Shown here in pieces: positions 51,650 through 62,268 of a stretch of DNA of 64,000 nt. Origin of the DNA: Apodospora peruviana (lineage: Eukaryota > Ascomycota > Sordariomycetes > Sordariales > Lasiosphaeriaceae); the NCBI GenBank assembly GCA_033439685.1, contig JAUEDM010000002.1:5766001-5830000 (forward strand). The letters are read 5' to 3'. Position 1 is the stretch's first letter. Each line of letters opens with the position of its first letter. Both the position numbers and the translations under genes were made by a program. The notes under the pieces are model-generated. The model worked only from the letters and a program-made list of their open reading frames with translations, searched no databases and had not been told where the DNA came from.

Positions 51650-53292
51650 TGATTGTTTCCCTAAATATGGGCAGTGCTGTCTCGAGGACTCAAGAGCCAT
51701 CTCTACTGCCCATAGAAGTATTACTGCTGTTCCCAATGACAGCTTTGGCCCATATACTGACAGTCATCCTTCAAAGGACTCGCCAAACACAAATTCCCCC
51801 TCTCATCGAGAGTCGCCTGAACTCCCGTGCGAAACCAGCCGTCAGCGGTGAACGCCTTGGCCGTGGCCGTCGAGTCGTGGTAGTAGCCGTCAAATATCAC
51901 GTCGCCGCGCACCTGCAGTTGACCACCTATTATTACATGTGGCTGCTGCTCCCCGGCCGGCGAAAACCATCATCTGCGACGATCCGCATCTCGATTCCCA
52001 CCATGCAACACCCCAGGTGCAGCACCACGCGGCCTGGACTTTTGCTTGCGGACGTCGTTTTCTGACCAGAGGTCGAAAAGACCTTGCGCAACATCACGGT
52101 TCGACGAGAGGTTGAAAACTGCACTTCCGCACGTCTCGGTCATCCCGAAGCTTGGCGTGAAGATGTCGCGGTACCACGCGACGTGCCGATTGAGTATCGC
52201 GGTGGCTTACGCGTGAGTGTCAATGTCGATGGGGCCTGCGGCGAGGAAGTCGAGTCTTAACAGGTGCCGAAGTAACGGATCGTTGGGATCCCGACTTGAA
52301 TCGTAGATATGACTATTATTGTCCGGGCCAACAGTGGCTATGAGCTTGGAGAGGAGGAAGCCGGGGGCGAACGAATGAGACACCCCGTTTAGGTTGACCA
52401 GGTCGATAAAGACTGTCGGAGGGATTTTCACGAGGGCTGGGTGAACCAGTATCTGGTCGACATTGAGCCAAATTGCCTGGAGGTTGATATCGACCAAGCC
52501 GGCAAACGTGGTCGAGGCCCAGCCAGTCGAGGAACACGGGGGTCCTTTCAGAGCTCTAGACCCCTAGTTTCGGTATACCTCCCAATGAAATCAGACTTTC
52601 GCCACCCAAATACTCGACCTGGGCGGACAGCAGCTTTGCCGGACCCGGGTGGCATGACTTGAGGCGCCTTAGAGACTCGAGGGTGATGAGTTTTAGACCA
52701 TGGTTGTCCCGTCCGTTCTCAAACAATTGCAACGAGGACTCGTCAACAATGCATAGAGGCGACTCGAGCAGTTCCGAGACTTGCTGAAGGTATTTCTGCG
52801 GTGGTTTTCGATATCGCTCAATGGGGACATGGGGACTGGTATGCCACCGGCGAAGAGGACAGCCCAGAACCACTTCACATCATGCTTCTCGATCGTCCAA
52901 ATAGAGAAGTCCACCGGCTGGCGCGCTTCGAATTCGGCCAAAGCGGCGAGCTTCCGGCTCTTATGTTTCGCAGAGCAGTAGAGGTCGGTATAGCTCCTCC
53001 AATTCTCCGAATCTATGCTCCAGGTGGAACCATCCTGCCTGCCAGGATAGTTGCGCGGGTGCGTTATCAGATATCTGCGCTGCGTTTTGTCTTCATGTAG
53101 AGACATTGCTCTCCTCTCAAAAAGGGCTTGGAGGGAGAATGGGGTCCGATCATCCTGCTGTTGCTGCTGTTCAGGGGCTTGTGGTATTGTGTGTTGCGGA
53201 TTGGCTTCGAGTTGCTCAGCCTGTTCCGGGTGCGGCTGAGGGCGTCCTCGATGAGGGAGCCACTCCGGCAAGGCGTCGGTGGACTGCGCCAT
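51650..53292 (-). pseudogene. Truncated NRPS-like adenylation-domain gene remnant
   Basis: Starting with MAQSTDALPEWLP and a QQQQQ tract (53292), the minus strand shows TPFSLQALFERRAM, SRKLAALAEFEARQPVDFSIWTIEKHDVKWFWAVLFAGGIPVPMSPLSD; after a frame change near 52795, LQQVSELLESPLCIVDESS; then FLDWLGLDHV and VDINLQAIWLNVDQILVHPALV; and finally GCCMVGIEMRIVADDG, GDVIFDGYYHDSTATAKAFTADGWFRTG (A8-like motif). These are parts of an AMP-binding adenylation domain as found in fungal NRPS-like carboxylate reductases. The A3 phosphate loop (TSGSTG type) and its flanks are missing, indicating an internal deletion near 52560, and no carrier or reductase domain follows. Several frameshifts; not functional. 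Confidence 0.75.
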
Positions 53293-53949
53293 ATCGATGG
53301 CTGTTGCGTGGATCGGTATTAAATCGTGGAGGTAGAGCTGGAAATAGGAAAGCTGTCCAAGGTAAGATGTGCAGCTTGGGAAATGATATGGAAGTGCATG
53401 GAGAGAATTCAGGAACCTCGAAGGGGGAAATGATCCCCAATAAAGTACTTTGGATATGTGGGCACTTTCCCTCGCCTCCTCTCACTCATCCGAAAACAAC
53501 CTTGTCAGTGCCAATGCGAGCGATACCCGTGGCTGTCTAAGCGGATCAAAACTTAAGAGGCAAATCTCGGCCACTTGCGGTAAGTCTCTGGAGAGCACTG
53601 GCTTTTTGCCGCCGGCAGTACCTTACCCTTCCATCCGACCGTCCCCCCTTACTAACAGGTGATGATCATCAACTACCTTGCTCATAGTAATACAGGATCT
53701 TCACAGCACCCGGACCGGCAGTACGGACGTAAGTCATCATACTCATCACACGGCTCCGGCCGGACAGGCTGACTTGCCCGAACACCTTGAACGAACACAA
53801 TGACATGTATATGTCTATACATAACCTATCCACTACTAGTACCTGTTCACGGTACATCGAATCCTGCCCCAGTAGACCCTGCCATCATACACGCATAACG
53901 CATCATCCAGATCATCCGAAACGTTCTCTCCTGCCAAATCCAGGGGTGT
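53293..53949. other. Intergenic region
   Basis: The region lies between the adenylation remnant and the small secreted protein gene. No gene or repeat is evident. Confidence 0.45.
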
Positions 53950-54449
53950 TCAGTCCTTGCGGCATTCGGGGAGGTTGCCTTCCAGTATGTCAGCTTTGAT
54001 GTCCACCAAACTCCAGATACACCTTTCAGACGACAACTTACTCTCGCAATAAGTCTGACTTCCAGCGGTCCTGGTGTAGTAGGCCGAGACCCAGCAGTTC
54101 CATCCGGGAATATAATCCCTATATCACACAGTATCGTCAGTTTAATCTGTTCAGGTCTACGGGTCTACAAAACAGGAACAACTAACCAGGTCTTGTCTCC
54201 ACCGACGCTGGTCCCTTCGTGAGTGCATCGCACTCCAAAGTTCTTGCTCGGAGAGATCTGGGACCGCCCTTCCACCGTGACTTTGTCAAAGTTGGTACCG
54301 GGGCCCTTGCGGCAGTTCACATTTTCCACGACACGGCACCAATTGTCGCCCCGTTTGTCGAGGATCGCGTCCGCAGCGGCCTTGGGAATCGGCTCTGCTA
54401 GAGCAGAAGCCGAAAAGAGGGCGAGAACGGTGAAGAACGAGAAGTGCAT
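53950..54449 (-). CDS. Small secreted SH3b-like protein (paralogue B)
   Basis: Three exons on the minus strand: 54449-54187, 54118-54042, 53978-53950, giving 122 aa. The introns (GTTAGT...ATAG, GTAAGT...GAAG) are in frame; the last exon is 29 nt and ends with NLPECRKD-stop. Signal peptide 1-18 (MHFSFFTVLALFSASALA), short propeptide to KR (about 32-33). The mature part begins NWCRVVENVNCRKGPGTNFDK, the NVRxGPGT-like signature of SH3b domains, and continues FGVRCTHEGTSVGGDKTWDYIPGWNCW. Six cysteines allow three disulfides. It is the better-preserved relative of the gene at 32569-33168. SH3b domains in bacteria bind cell-wall peptides; in secreted fungal proteins the ligand is not known. Confidence 0.78.
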
Positions 54450-55563
54450 CTTGAGGTAAGTATATTTGGATGAAAAAGGAGTACAGTGTTGGTTTACAGT
54501 GTCTATGGATGGTCTCTCATCGAAAAGAACGAGGAGACATGCACCTTTTATGTCTTTGCGGTCCATGATGCCAAACCCGCGACTGCAACTCGTCTGAGGC
54601 TGTGTGTGCTATCCTCGCGCGGACCGGGTCTCGTTAACCATCCGCTTATTAAAATCAACGACGATATGTTTACCAAAGTAGTATGCAATTTTGTGTCATG
54701 AGTGCGGCTGGCGATGGGACTGAGCTAAAGATATCAGGCTGATAACCTAACTATTTAACATCACCAGCACATGTCCAGCGATTGGCCGTTATTATTGGAT
54801 CCGGCTGATTACACTACTATACCGGTGCTTGGGTTGGGTTCGCGAGGACTTGGCAATGTACAGGTACCCGGCTTAGAGTAGGTTGGAGCTCATAAGCGCG
54901 GACAAACTCCAACCCACCTCCGCGAATGCTTATACCAACGGCCTGCTTTTTATTCAAGGATAGAAACAAACTGTCCTTTCAAACATAAGAGCTGATGCCA
55001 AGTCAATGATAATGGAGTCGTACTGGGTTACCAACAATGAGAAGCTGACCCAAAAGGCCAGATCTTGTCGCGTTGACTTTCCTCCGATTTGGCAGGCCTT
55101 AAGACTACATCTAAAATCGGAGTTTACAATCTCTTAGAACGGAGATGGCTGTGCTGAAATTGCTTTGGGATATAGCACAGGCAATTCCCGAAAACCCGGT
55201 TCACAATTGGCGACGAATCGTCGCTTCATTCACCGAAATGAGACATGCCATACCTTCCCCGAATGGCACAATGGACGAAACCGCGCAAGTCCGGCCAACT
55301 CTGACGCCATTCTCCGGCCACGGTTAGCCACGATGCGATTAATAATGCTTGTTAATGGGGAAAGTCATGCATTTGCCGGGTTGTCCGTCAGCCAAGACCG
55401 TCTCACGCCGGATGCAGCAAACACGGACGGACGAACTCTATCTCTCCTGCCGACAACATCCAATCCGTCTCATCTCATTTATTCACGACTCCCTCGTCAA
55501 CCTCACCCACTTCCTCGCCCTTTCGGCCCAAACGAATGAAATAAAAGAAAACTATCATCCACC
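54450..55563. other. Intergenic region, 1.1 kb, divergent promoters
   Basis: The region separates the divergently transcribed SH3b-like gene and the FAD monooxygenase. It is relatively AT-rich from 54640 to 55140 and holds no supportable gene. Confidence 0.45.
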
Positions 55564-56739
55564 ATGAGCACCAAACCAATCCTAATCTCAGGCGCGGGTC
55601 TCGCCTCCCTCCTGCTCGCACAATCCCTCCGCCTCTCCAAAATCCCCTTCAAGATCTTTGAGCGCGACGCCTCCTTCGCCTTCCGCGCACAGGGATACCG
55701 CCTCCGCTTATCAGCAGAAGGCCTCGACGCAATCGAGTCGGTCCTCGACCCCGAAGCATGGCAACGCTTCTGGGCCAAGTGCGGCAAGACCGGCGGCCTG
55801 GGATTCGCAGCCTTCAATGCCGTGACGGGCGAGCAAACCGAAGAAAAGCAGCCCGAGAGCCTAACCTCGCGCGGCGGACGGGTCATCGGCATCGCGCGCG
55901 GCGACATGCGGCGGCTTTTCGCCGACGGGTGTGAAGACGCGATCGAGTGGAATCGGCATGTGACGGGGTACGAGCTGACCGAGGACGGGGTGAGAGCCGT
56001 GTTTAGCGACGGGACAAAATCGGTGGACGGGTCGATGCTTGTCGGTGGCGAGGGGATCTACTCCAAGGTTGCGAAGCAGCTGTCGGCCGGAAAACTCAAG
56101 ACTTTCGATACTGGTGCCAGAGGGATCCATGGGCAGGCGCCCAGCTCCGCGTTCAGGGCTCTTGGGGAGGGCGTTTTCAGGCTCGTGGATACTACGAGAC
56201 AAAACGGGAGCGTTTTTGTCATTACTAATGTCCGGCCGGGCGATATGGATGATCCGAACGTGCAGTTCGGCTGGACGCTTGGAGGACAGCCGGGTGTGAT
56301 CAAGCCTCCTAATGACGACTTCTCGATTGTTGGCAAGGTGGCGGCGGATATCGCCAAGGATCTGACCAAGGACTGGCACCCCAGGTTTAAGCCGTTGTTT
56401 GAGCAGATGAATGAGAAGGAGGCGGCGTTTTGGAAGATTACTTGTTCGACGCCGTCGGGCGTGCCTGGGTGGACGAATGAGCCGCGGGTGACTGTCATCG
56501 GCGATGCGGTTCACTCCATGACGCCTGCCGGAGGCATCGGTGCCAACACGGCTGTTCGGGACTCGGCGCTCTTGGGCAGGCTGTTGCGTGAGGCGGGCGG
56601 GTATCAGCCCGGTGTCACGGCTGCGTACGAGAAGGGGATGCGGGTGTATGCCAGTGAGGCAGTCCATACGAGCTATTCTGGTGCCCGTGGGGCGTTTGGG
56701 ATCAGGGAGATTGATGAGGAGAATGACCCTACGGTGTGA
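55564..56739 (+). CDS. FAD-binding monooxygenase (second class A type)
   Basis: Single exon, 391 aa; the ATG follows an A-rich leader (CATCCACC) and puts the FAD motif GAGLASL at residues 10-16. LASLLLAQSLRLSKIPFKIFERD completes the nucleotide fold. The second motif is altered to GGEGIYSKV (relatives have DGxxSxV), and the third, VTVIGDAVHSMTPAGGIGANTAVRD, is intact. Other family features are YRLRLSAEGLDAI near residue 60 and RGDMRRLF near 115. These enzymes use NAD(P)H and O2 to hydroxylate or epoxidise small molecules. It is only moderately similar to the other FAD monooxygenase in this window. Its neighbours, an RTA1 protein and a Zn2Cys6 factor, suggest a resistance or metabolite context. 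Confidence 0.9.
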   Translation: MSTKPILISGAGLASLLLAQSLRLSKIPFKIFERDASFAFRAQGYRLRLSAEGLDAIESVLDPEAWQRFWAKCGKTGGLGFAAFNAVTGEQTEEKQPESLTSRGGRVIGIARGDMRRLFADGCEDAIEWNRHVTGYELTEDGVRAVFSDGTKSVDGSMLVGGEGIYSKVAKQLSAGKLKTFDTGARGIHGQAPSSAFRALGEGVFRLVDTTRQNGSVFVITNVRPGDMDDPNVQFGWTLGGQPGVIKPPNDDFSIVGKVAADIAKDLTKDWHPRFKPLFEQMNEKEAAFWKITCSTPSGVPGWTNEPRVTVIGDAVHSMTPAGGIGANTAVRDSALLGRLLREAGGYQPGVTAAYEKGMRVYASEAVHTSYSGARGAFGIREIDEENDPTV

Positions 56740-57092
56740 TTAGACCGGGTGTCAGGTCCGTCGTTGGAACCTAGAGGCACGGAGTTAATGAGATGATGGA
56801 GAGCTGCCAATCAACGAGATCCTGTAGACTGTAGATAGGTGGCATTACCATCAGACCAAGCAAGAACGAAATGCCTTTTGTTGTTTGCGAACCTTTCGCA
56901 ACCCACGACAGACGAGTATCAGGCTGTCAGTGGAAAGTGAAAGTACCAATTCGACATGGCCTGATAAGTTCTAACGACAAACGCCTAATCATGACCGGCC
57001 TGGCTATTCTATACAACTTATACAAAAGGAATCTACCACCCCACGGCCCGTCCGCGTCGTAATACGCCAATCTCGAAGTATCAGTGGTGTCA
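56740..57092. other. Convergent intergenic region
   Basis: Between the stops of the FAD monooxygenase and the RTA1-like gene. Nothing recognisable. Confidence 0.45.
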
Positions 57093-58426
57093 CTATGAAG
57101 TACTCGGCAACTGCTCAAGCTCGCGAAGCGCCCCCGACCCTTTCTTAGGCCGGAAAAAGATGCCCAAGGTCAACACCGAACCAGCTTTTTCCAGTAGCGA
57201 TCTCTTGTCCGGCGTTGCCTGTCCGTGTTCCCGAAACGCCCCAGCCTCTTCTTTCTTGGGGCGGAAGAAGATACCAAAGGTCATCACCGAAGCAAACTTT
57301 TCTAGCAACGACCTCCCGTCCGGCGTCGCCTCCCCCTGAACCTCCGTCCTACCATCCAGACTCAGATAGACATGATAATCCCGAGGCAGGTACCTGGCAG
57401 GATTCCACACATTCCACAAAGCCGAGTTGATCAGCATCAGCGACGCCTCAAAGACGTAAAAGAACCACTCGTACCGCAGCACCGGACTCAGGGTCCTGAG
57501 CGACTCAACATCTTTGAGCTTGACAGTGTTGTTGCCCATGTGTTGCACGAGCCGGTAGATGCAGCGTGTGAAGATGAGCGCCATGCTCGCGTACAGCGTG
57601 TTAATTGGTGTCGAGATGGTCCGGTTGTGGCTGACACCGGCTTTGCTGCACCGTCGCTGGAAGATGGCGGCCATGATGACAAAGATAGCGATGATGGCCA
57701 GCTGGATGGCGATCGCGGTGATCGTGAGGTACGTTCCAAGCTCTTGTGTGGTGTGCGACGACGTCGGGTTCGCAGAGAGAGCTACTCCTAGCGCGTTGAG
57801 GAGCTCGACGAGGGCCATGAGACCGCCGAAAACTCGCAGGACTTTGCCTGGTGGTAGGGGTGCGCAGTGCGGGACGTAGTAGAAGATTCGGCCGAGGACG
57901 TGGTAGTTGGCTAGTTCGAGGAGTGGGCTGTACACAGTCATGTTAGGCAGGGAATTTGTGGTATTGATGAAGAAAAGAGGTCACTTACGGGCATATGTAG
58001 ATGAATACTTGGCTGAAGATGAAGATGAGCAGGTTCTGGGTGGTGTAAAAGTAGTTGAAAGCGCCGTATTCTCGCAGGCCGTAGCCAAGGGTGAAGAGGA
58101 CGGCACATAGCGGATGGAGGCCGATCAGCCTGGAACTGTTATAATGACTTTGTAACGGTTTTATCTTGGTTAGTCCATGTGACGAACATGAAATTTGGCG
58201 GGACGGAAGGGAGATGATCGATGCTTACATGTACAGACACTGCCAGATATGACCCACCGCCGACACGGCGTACGCAGCGGCGAATACAACCGGCGCTATC
58301 TTGTTGGGAGCGTAGATGAAAAGGCTACCAGGTACTATTATTTTCACACGTGGATCAGTATCGACATCGAAGAACGATGGACGCAAATTTCTTCAACAAC
58401 TAACCTGGTTCTCCGTTGTCTGCCAT
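57093..58426 (-). CDS. RTA1-like seven-helix membrane protein
   Basis: Four exons on the minus strand: 58426-58405, 58334-58229, 58135-57989, 57927-57093, giving 369 aa. The donors are GTTAGT, GTAAGC and GTAAGT; all joints are in frame. The N-terminus MADNGEPVPGSLFIYAPNKIAPVVF and the helices VVFAAAYAVSAVGHIWQCLY, LHPLCAVLFTLGYGLREYG, LLIFIFSQVFIYICPPLLELANYHVLGRIF, AIQLAIIAIFVIMAAIF and WFFYVFEASLMLINSALWNVWNPARYLP follow the RTA1 (lipid-translocating/resistance) pattern, including the family's R-E-Y and NPA elements. Members confer resistance to sterol-active or sphingoid compounds; the mechanism is debated. The cytosolic C-terminus contains two tandem 37-residue copies (TPDGRSLLEKFASVMTFGIF and TPDKRSLLEKAGSVLTLGIF), which I have not seen as a family feature. 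Confidence 0.88.
57108..57329 (-). repeat. 111-bp in-frame tandem duplication in the RTA1-like gene
   Basis: The 37-aa unit ATPDxRSLLEKxxSVxTxGIFFRPKKxxxGAxRE occurs twice, at about 57219-57329 and 57108-57218. The nucleotide copies have diverged at many synonymous sites, so the duplication is not recent. Confidence 0.88.
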
Positions 58427-59116
58427 AGCTGACGGATGTAAAAAAATATTGTACGGAGGGCAGGGATTTGTGCGGAAGTGGAGTATCGGTGGTTTGCGAG
58501 GAGTTCTGTGGACAGACAGGTTCCAACGCCTTCTTATATCGAAGAAGGAATCCATCGCCAAGTGATTTGCACCGGTTCACCGCAAAGGGTCAACTGAACA
58601 AAAGGTACAAGAAATGGCAAGATGGTATCAAACCCGGGTCCGGAAGTTCAAGGCCATTGTCTTGGGATCCCATTTTGGGATATAAGGGATCTGATCCATG
58701 TCGCTGATCACCGCTACGGACACGCGTGTTGCAAGGATATCTGGTATACGCTCGCCAAGCACCAATAGAGATGCACCTTGCCAGCTATCGGCACGCATTT
58801 GGGGGCTGAAGCAACCGAACACGCGTGTTAGATAAGCCGAGCGCTCAGATGCAGGGATGTCTAATCCGTAGAGACGACGGCGTCGTTCTCTCCTGTCAAT
58901 GTCAAAGCCGCAACATGACGGGTCAACCCCAACAAAAACAGCAGCTGTGAGTAGCACCAACTATGGTACTTACCCTGATCTAACTCAACGTTGTGAGCAC
59001 TTAAACGTTAATCTTGACGCTTCTTCACTGGCGAACCCGGAACACGCGTGTCCGGCTATTTCCGTGAGCATCACGTCCCCCTTTTCTCGGACATTTTTCT
59101 ACTCGATTCGGGCGAC
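58427..59116. other. Divergent promoter region
   Basis: About 690 bp between the RTA1-like start (minus) and the Zn2Cys6 regulator start (plus). A motif ACACGCGTG(T) recurs at 58720, 58817 and 59042. No gene is visible. Confidence 0.5.
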
Positions 59117-60618
59117 ATGTTTCGTCGAAGCCACAAGAAATCGAAGAGAGGCTGTCTGAATTGGTATGTTGTATGGATGTGACTTCCCTGTGACACATGC
59201 TAACCCTAGGTACACAACGACGCAGCAAGCAGCGCCATGTCAAGGTCAGCCTCGGATTCCCCCTGTTATAGTATCCCACGCCCCTCATGCAGGACTAACC
59301 GCGTGTTATTCCCATACGACAGTGCGATGAAGCCCGCCCTGCGTGTGTTCTCTGCACCATGTCGCAACGGGACTGCAGCTATTTATCCGAGCCTCAGCAA
59401 GATCCAGCCGCCACACTTCTATCAACCCCTGCTACGGGTACCTCTCCCTATAATACCAGTAACACGTCGAGGTCTGTAAGCCCGGGTTGCGGTACCGCTA
59501 TTCACAGTGGCAACAGCAGTCACAATGGCTTTGACTATGATCCCAACACCACTGCCCCTTTACCACCCAACCTAAATCCAACTGTTAGTCCCATTATCAA
59601 TGACGACGACGACGACGACGACGACGCAAACGTAAACCTCAACCACATGGAACTCATAATCCATCTAACTCTCGACAATTCCATCTTCAGCCTCGGCGTC
59701 GACGTCGGCCACCTCCACGGCCAATACATCGTCCAGGGCCTAAAAATCGGCCTCGATTCCGCGCCCTACCTGCTCTTCGAAATGCTTGCCTTTTCAGCAC
59801 GGCACCTAGCCTATTTGAATCCCGATCGCGGCACATCCTACCGCGCGCGAGCAGACGCCCTCCAAGCCCGCGCCATCTCGCTGTTCAACACCACCGTCCC
59901 AACTTTTTCCGATGCAGCAGTCAACCAGACTAATTGTGTTCCGATCTTGGTCTTTGCTGCCGTCTTGGGTCATCACATGCTCGCTGACACGCTGTCAACC
60001 GTCACTCCAGACAGCAGTCTGGACGCGTTTATTGGTCACTGCGTCAGGTGCATGGAGATGCATCGCGGCGGGATATTTGCCGTCGCGCTCGAGGCGTGGC
60101 CTGCTCTTATGAATACCGAGCTGGAGCCGATTCTTTCCCGGAGCTCGGGGTTTAATTCGCGGCCTGCGATAGGGAATCAGTGTGATCGGGTGAAGGAGAT
60201 GGTATATCGAGAAGGAAGTGGGTTGGATGAGGATGAGAAGGAAGTTTGTGACCAGGCCGTGCGGTATCTCCAGGTTGGGTTTGATGCTATCCTCGCGCCT
60301 CCTAGTGACGATCAGGAGAAGAGGGATGGTGGTATTACTGGGAATGAGGGGGATAATCGGTACCAGATGATCTTTTCGTGGACGATGCTTGTGCCGAGGG
60401 AGTTTACGGCGCTGCTGGCGGCGAGGAGAGCAGAGGCGTTGGTCGTGCTGGGGTACTATTCCTTGCTGCTGCACTACGGGAGGCACATGTGGCAGATTGG
60501 TGACGCGGGGCGGTATATGCTGGGAATGATTTTGGGGTATTTGGGTCCGGGGTGGGAGTATTGGTTGGAGTTTCCGAAGGAGGTTGTTGCCAGCGATTCC
60601 GGGGTGGTGGGTCAGTAG
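59117..60618 (+). CDS. Zn2Cys6 transcription factor with micro-exon
   Basis: Three exons: 59117-59163, 59226-59244, 59323-60618, giving 453 aa. The 19-nt middle exon is required to complete the zinc cluster: SHKKSKRGCLN|C-KQRHVK|CDEARPACVLC, then SQRDC, all six cysteines with standard spacing. The introns are 62 and 78 nt (GTATGT...CGCAG; GTCAGC...GACAG). Starting at ATG 59117 gives MFRRSHKKSKRGC, the usual N-terminus of this subgroup. A poly-Asp run (GAC repeat near 59602-59627) precedes a C-terminal fungal-specific transcription factor domain (LMELIIHLTLDNSIFS..., LLFEMLAFSARHLAYLNP, RARADALQARAISLFN). This resembles the sterol-uptake-control-type regulators. It is divergent from the RTA1-like gene, so it could regulate it; that is inference. 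Confidence 0.87.
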
Positions 60619-60953
60619 CCTAACCCCTTTTTTTGCATCATAATAGATAGGGGATTTCGAGCTCCTCAACATAGTACCACGCGCGTGCTATTTCGACTCA
60701 CTCATATCGACTAAACTGAAACTGCCTACCTACATACATGTATGTCTCCAAACCTTCCCATCATACAGCTCCACGCTAAGAAGAGAAATAAGGAAACACG
60801 ATTTTCGGTAGTAAAAAAGAAGCAACTACTTCTCATGAAATAGGATGAATGTCAAATGTGATCCCAGCTCATCCCATCATCTTTCCAAACCACTACTAGT
60901 AGACATCTCGTCTCCAAACATGCAGCCACTTCTTATCTCCTCAGTGAGAAAAA
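60619..60953. other. Convergent intergenic region
   Basis: 3' flanks of the regulator and the protease gene; nothing recognisable. Confidence 0.45.
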
Positions 60954-62268
60954 TTAACCGCTCGGGTTGCCGTTGAAGGCAAGGTAGTTGTTGTTTGACA
61001 CGCTGGTGGGCAGACCAGTAATCACATTCTTGGTCGACAGGGTCTGGATGTAGGTGCACAGCGCAGCAGGGGTCTTCTTGCCGAAGAGGGTCAGCAGGTA
61101 GGCGCCGAGGCCGGTGATGTGCGGGGTGGCCATGGAGGTGCCCGAGATGGTGTTGGTGGCGGTGGTGCTGCCGATCCACGAGCTCAGGATGCTGCTGCCG
61201 GGGGCCCAGATGTCGACGATGGGGCCGTAGTTGGAGTAGCTGGCCTTGGCGTCGGTGCTGGTGGTGGCGCCGACGGTGCAAGCCTGGGCCTCGCTGGCGG
61301 GCGAGTAGTTGGCCGCGTTGGCGTTGTCGTTGCCGGCCGCGACGGCCAGGAACACTCCGGAGCTGACGATTGCGCGCGCGGCCGTGTTAATGGATGTCGA
61401 GGACCCGCCTCCGAGCGACATATTGGCGACAGTTCCATTAGGGCAACTTCGCGTCTTGGCGTCCGTTGCGACGAAGTTCATGCCGGCGACGACACCGGAA
61501 GTGGTGCCCGAACCGGAGCTGTCGAGGACTTTGACGGCGTACAGCTTGGTCTTCTTAGCGACACCGTAGGTAGAGCCACCAATGGTTCCAGCGACGTGAG
61601 TTCCGTGTCCATTGCCTGAAATTCGTCGGTTAGTTGAATTATGATGCAATTTTTGCTATAACAAAGCTTACCATCGGTATTAGAGCTGTCGGCGTAGTTG
61701 GCGAGCCAGGTAGCACGGCTCGGGCTGCCGAACTGCGAGTGGGCAGTGTAGATGCCCGTGTCAATCACATAGGCACACGTGCCCGCACCCGCGGAATCGT
61801 CGTATACATAGGTGGTCGAGCCAGGGGCGCGGTGAGAGATGCGGCCCAGACCCCAGGGAGCACCGGTCTGCGAGACGTAGGTGTTGATCTTGAAGATGGC
61901 CTCCGCCTCAATGTAGTCGACCTGGTTGCCAGTGTGTCAGCTCAGCTCGTTCGTGTCGGCTACCTGGGTATACTGACATCAGGGTTGCTCTGGATGGACT
62001 CGAGCGTGGCACCGTCAATGGCACCGGCAAAGCCTTTGAAGGCGCCCTTGTAGACGTGGTCGGCCTTCTTCTTGAGCTTACCAACGGCCGTGGTCACGGC
62101 CTCCTCGCTGGCTCCGGACTTGAACTTGACGATGTACTTGCCAGGCACAATCTCGACGCCGCGGGGCTGGATGATGGGCGCGCGCTTGTCGATCGGTCCG
62201 GCATCCGGAACAGGGGCCGGGGCGGCCAGGGCCAGGGGCAAGAGAGCGAGGAGGGTAGACACAAGCAT
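60954..62268 (-). CDS. Secreted subtilisin-like serine protease (proteinase K family, S8)
   Basis: Three exons on the minus strand: 62268-61978, 61921-61672, 61615-60954, giving 400 aa; the introns (GTCAGT...CCAG, GTAAGC...TCAG) are in frame. Signal peptide 1-16, then an I9 inhibitor propeptide with PGKYIVKFKSGASEEAVTTA and VYKGAFKGFAG. The mature protease starts near residue 115 (TGAPWGLGRISH). The catalytic triad is Asp151 (YVIDTGI), His184 (NGHGTHVAGT) and Ser341 (SGTSMATPH), with oxyanion Asn276 (AAGNDN). All are intact, so an active extracellular alkaline protease of the proteinase K group is expected. Intron 2 falls just before the catalytic His motif. A GGAAAA-type C-terminal extension is absent; the protein ends shortly after the last helix. 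Confidence 0.96.

Noticed and set aside
35611..53292. RIP as the cause of pseudogene decay
   Set aside because: GC content and CpG/TpA balance look ordinary by eye and the lesions I can see are mainly small indels or duplications; RIP would give dense C-to-T changes with many TAA/TAG stops.
58915..58946. Upstream exon (MTGQPQQKQQ) for the Zn2Cys6 gene at 59117
   Set aside because: A GTGAGT donor follows it, but no acceptor downstream restores the frame of the zinc-cluster exon, and MFRRSHKKSKRGC is already the usual N-terminus of this subgroup.
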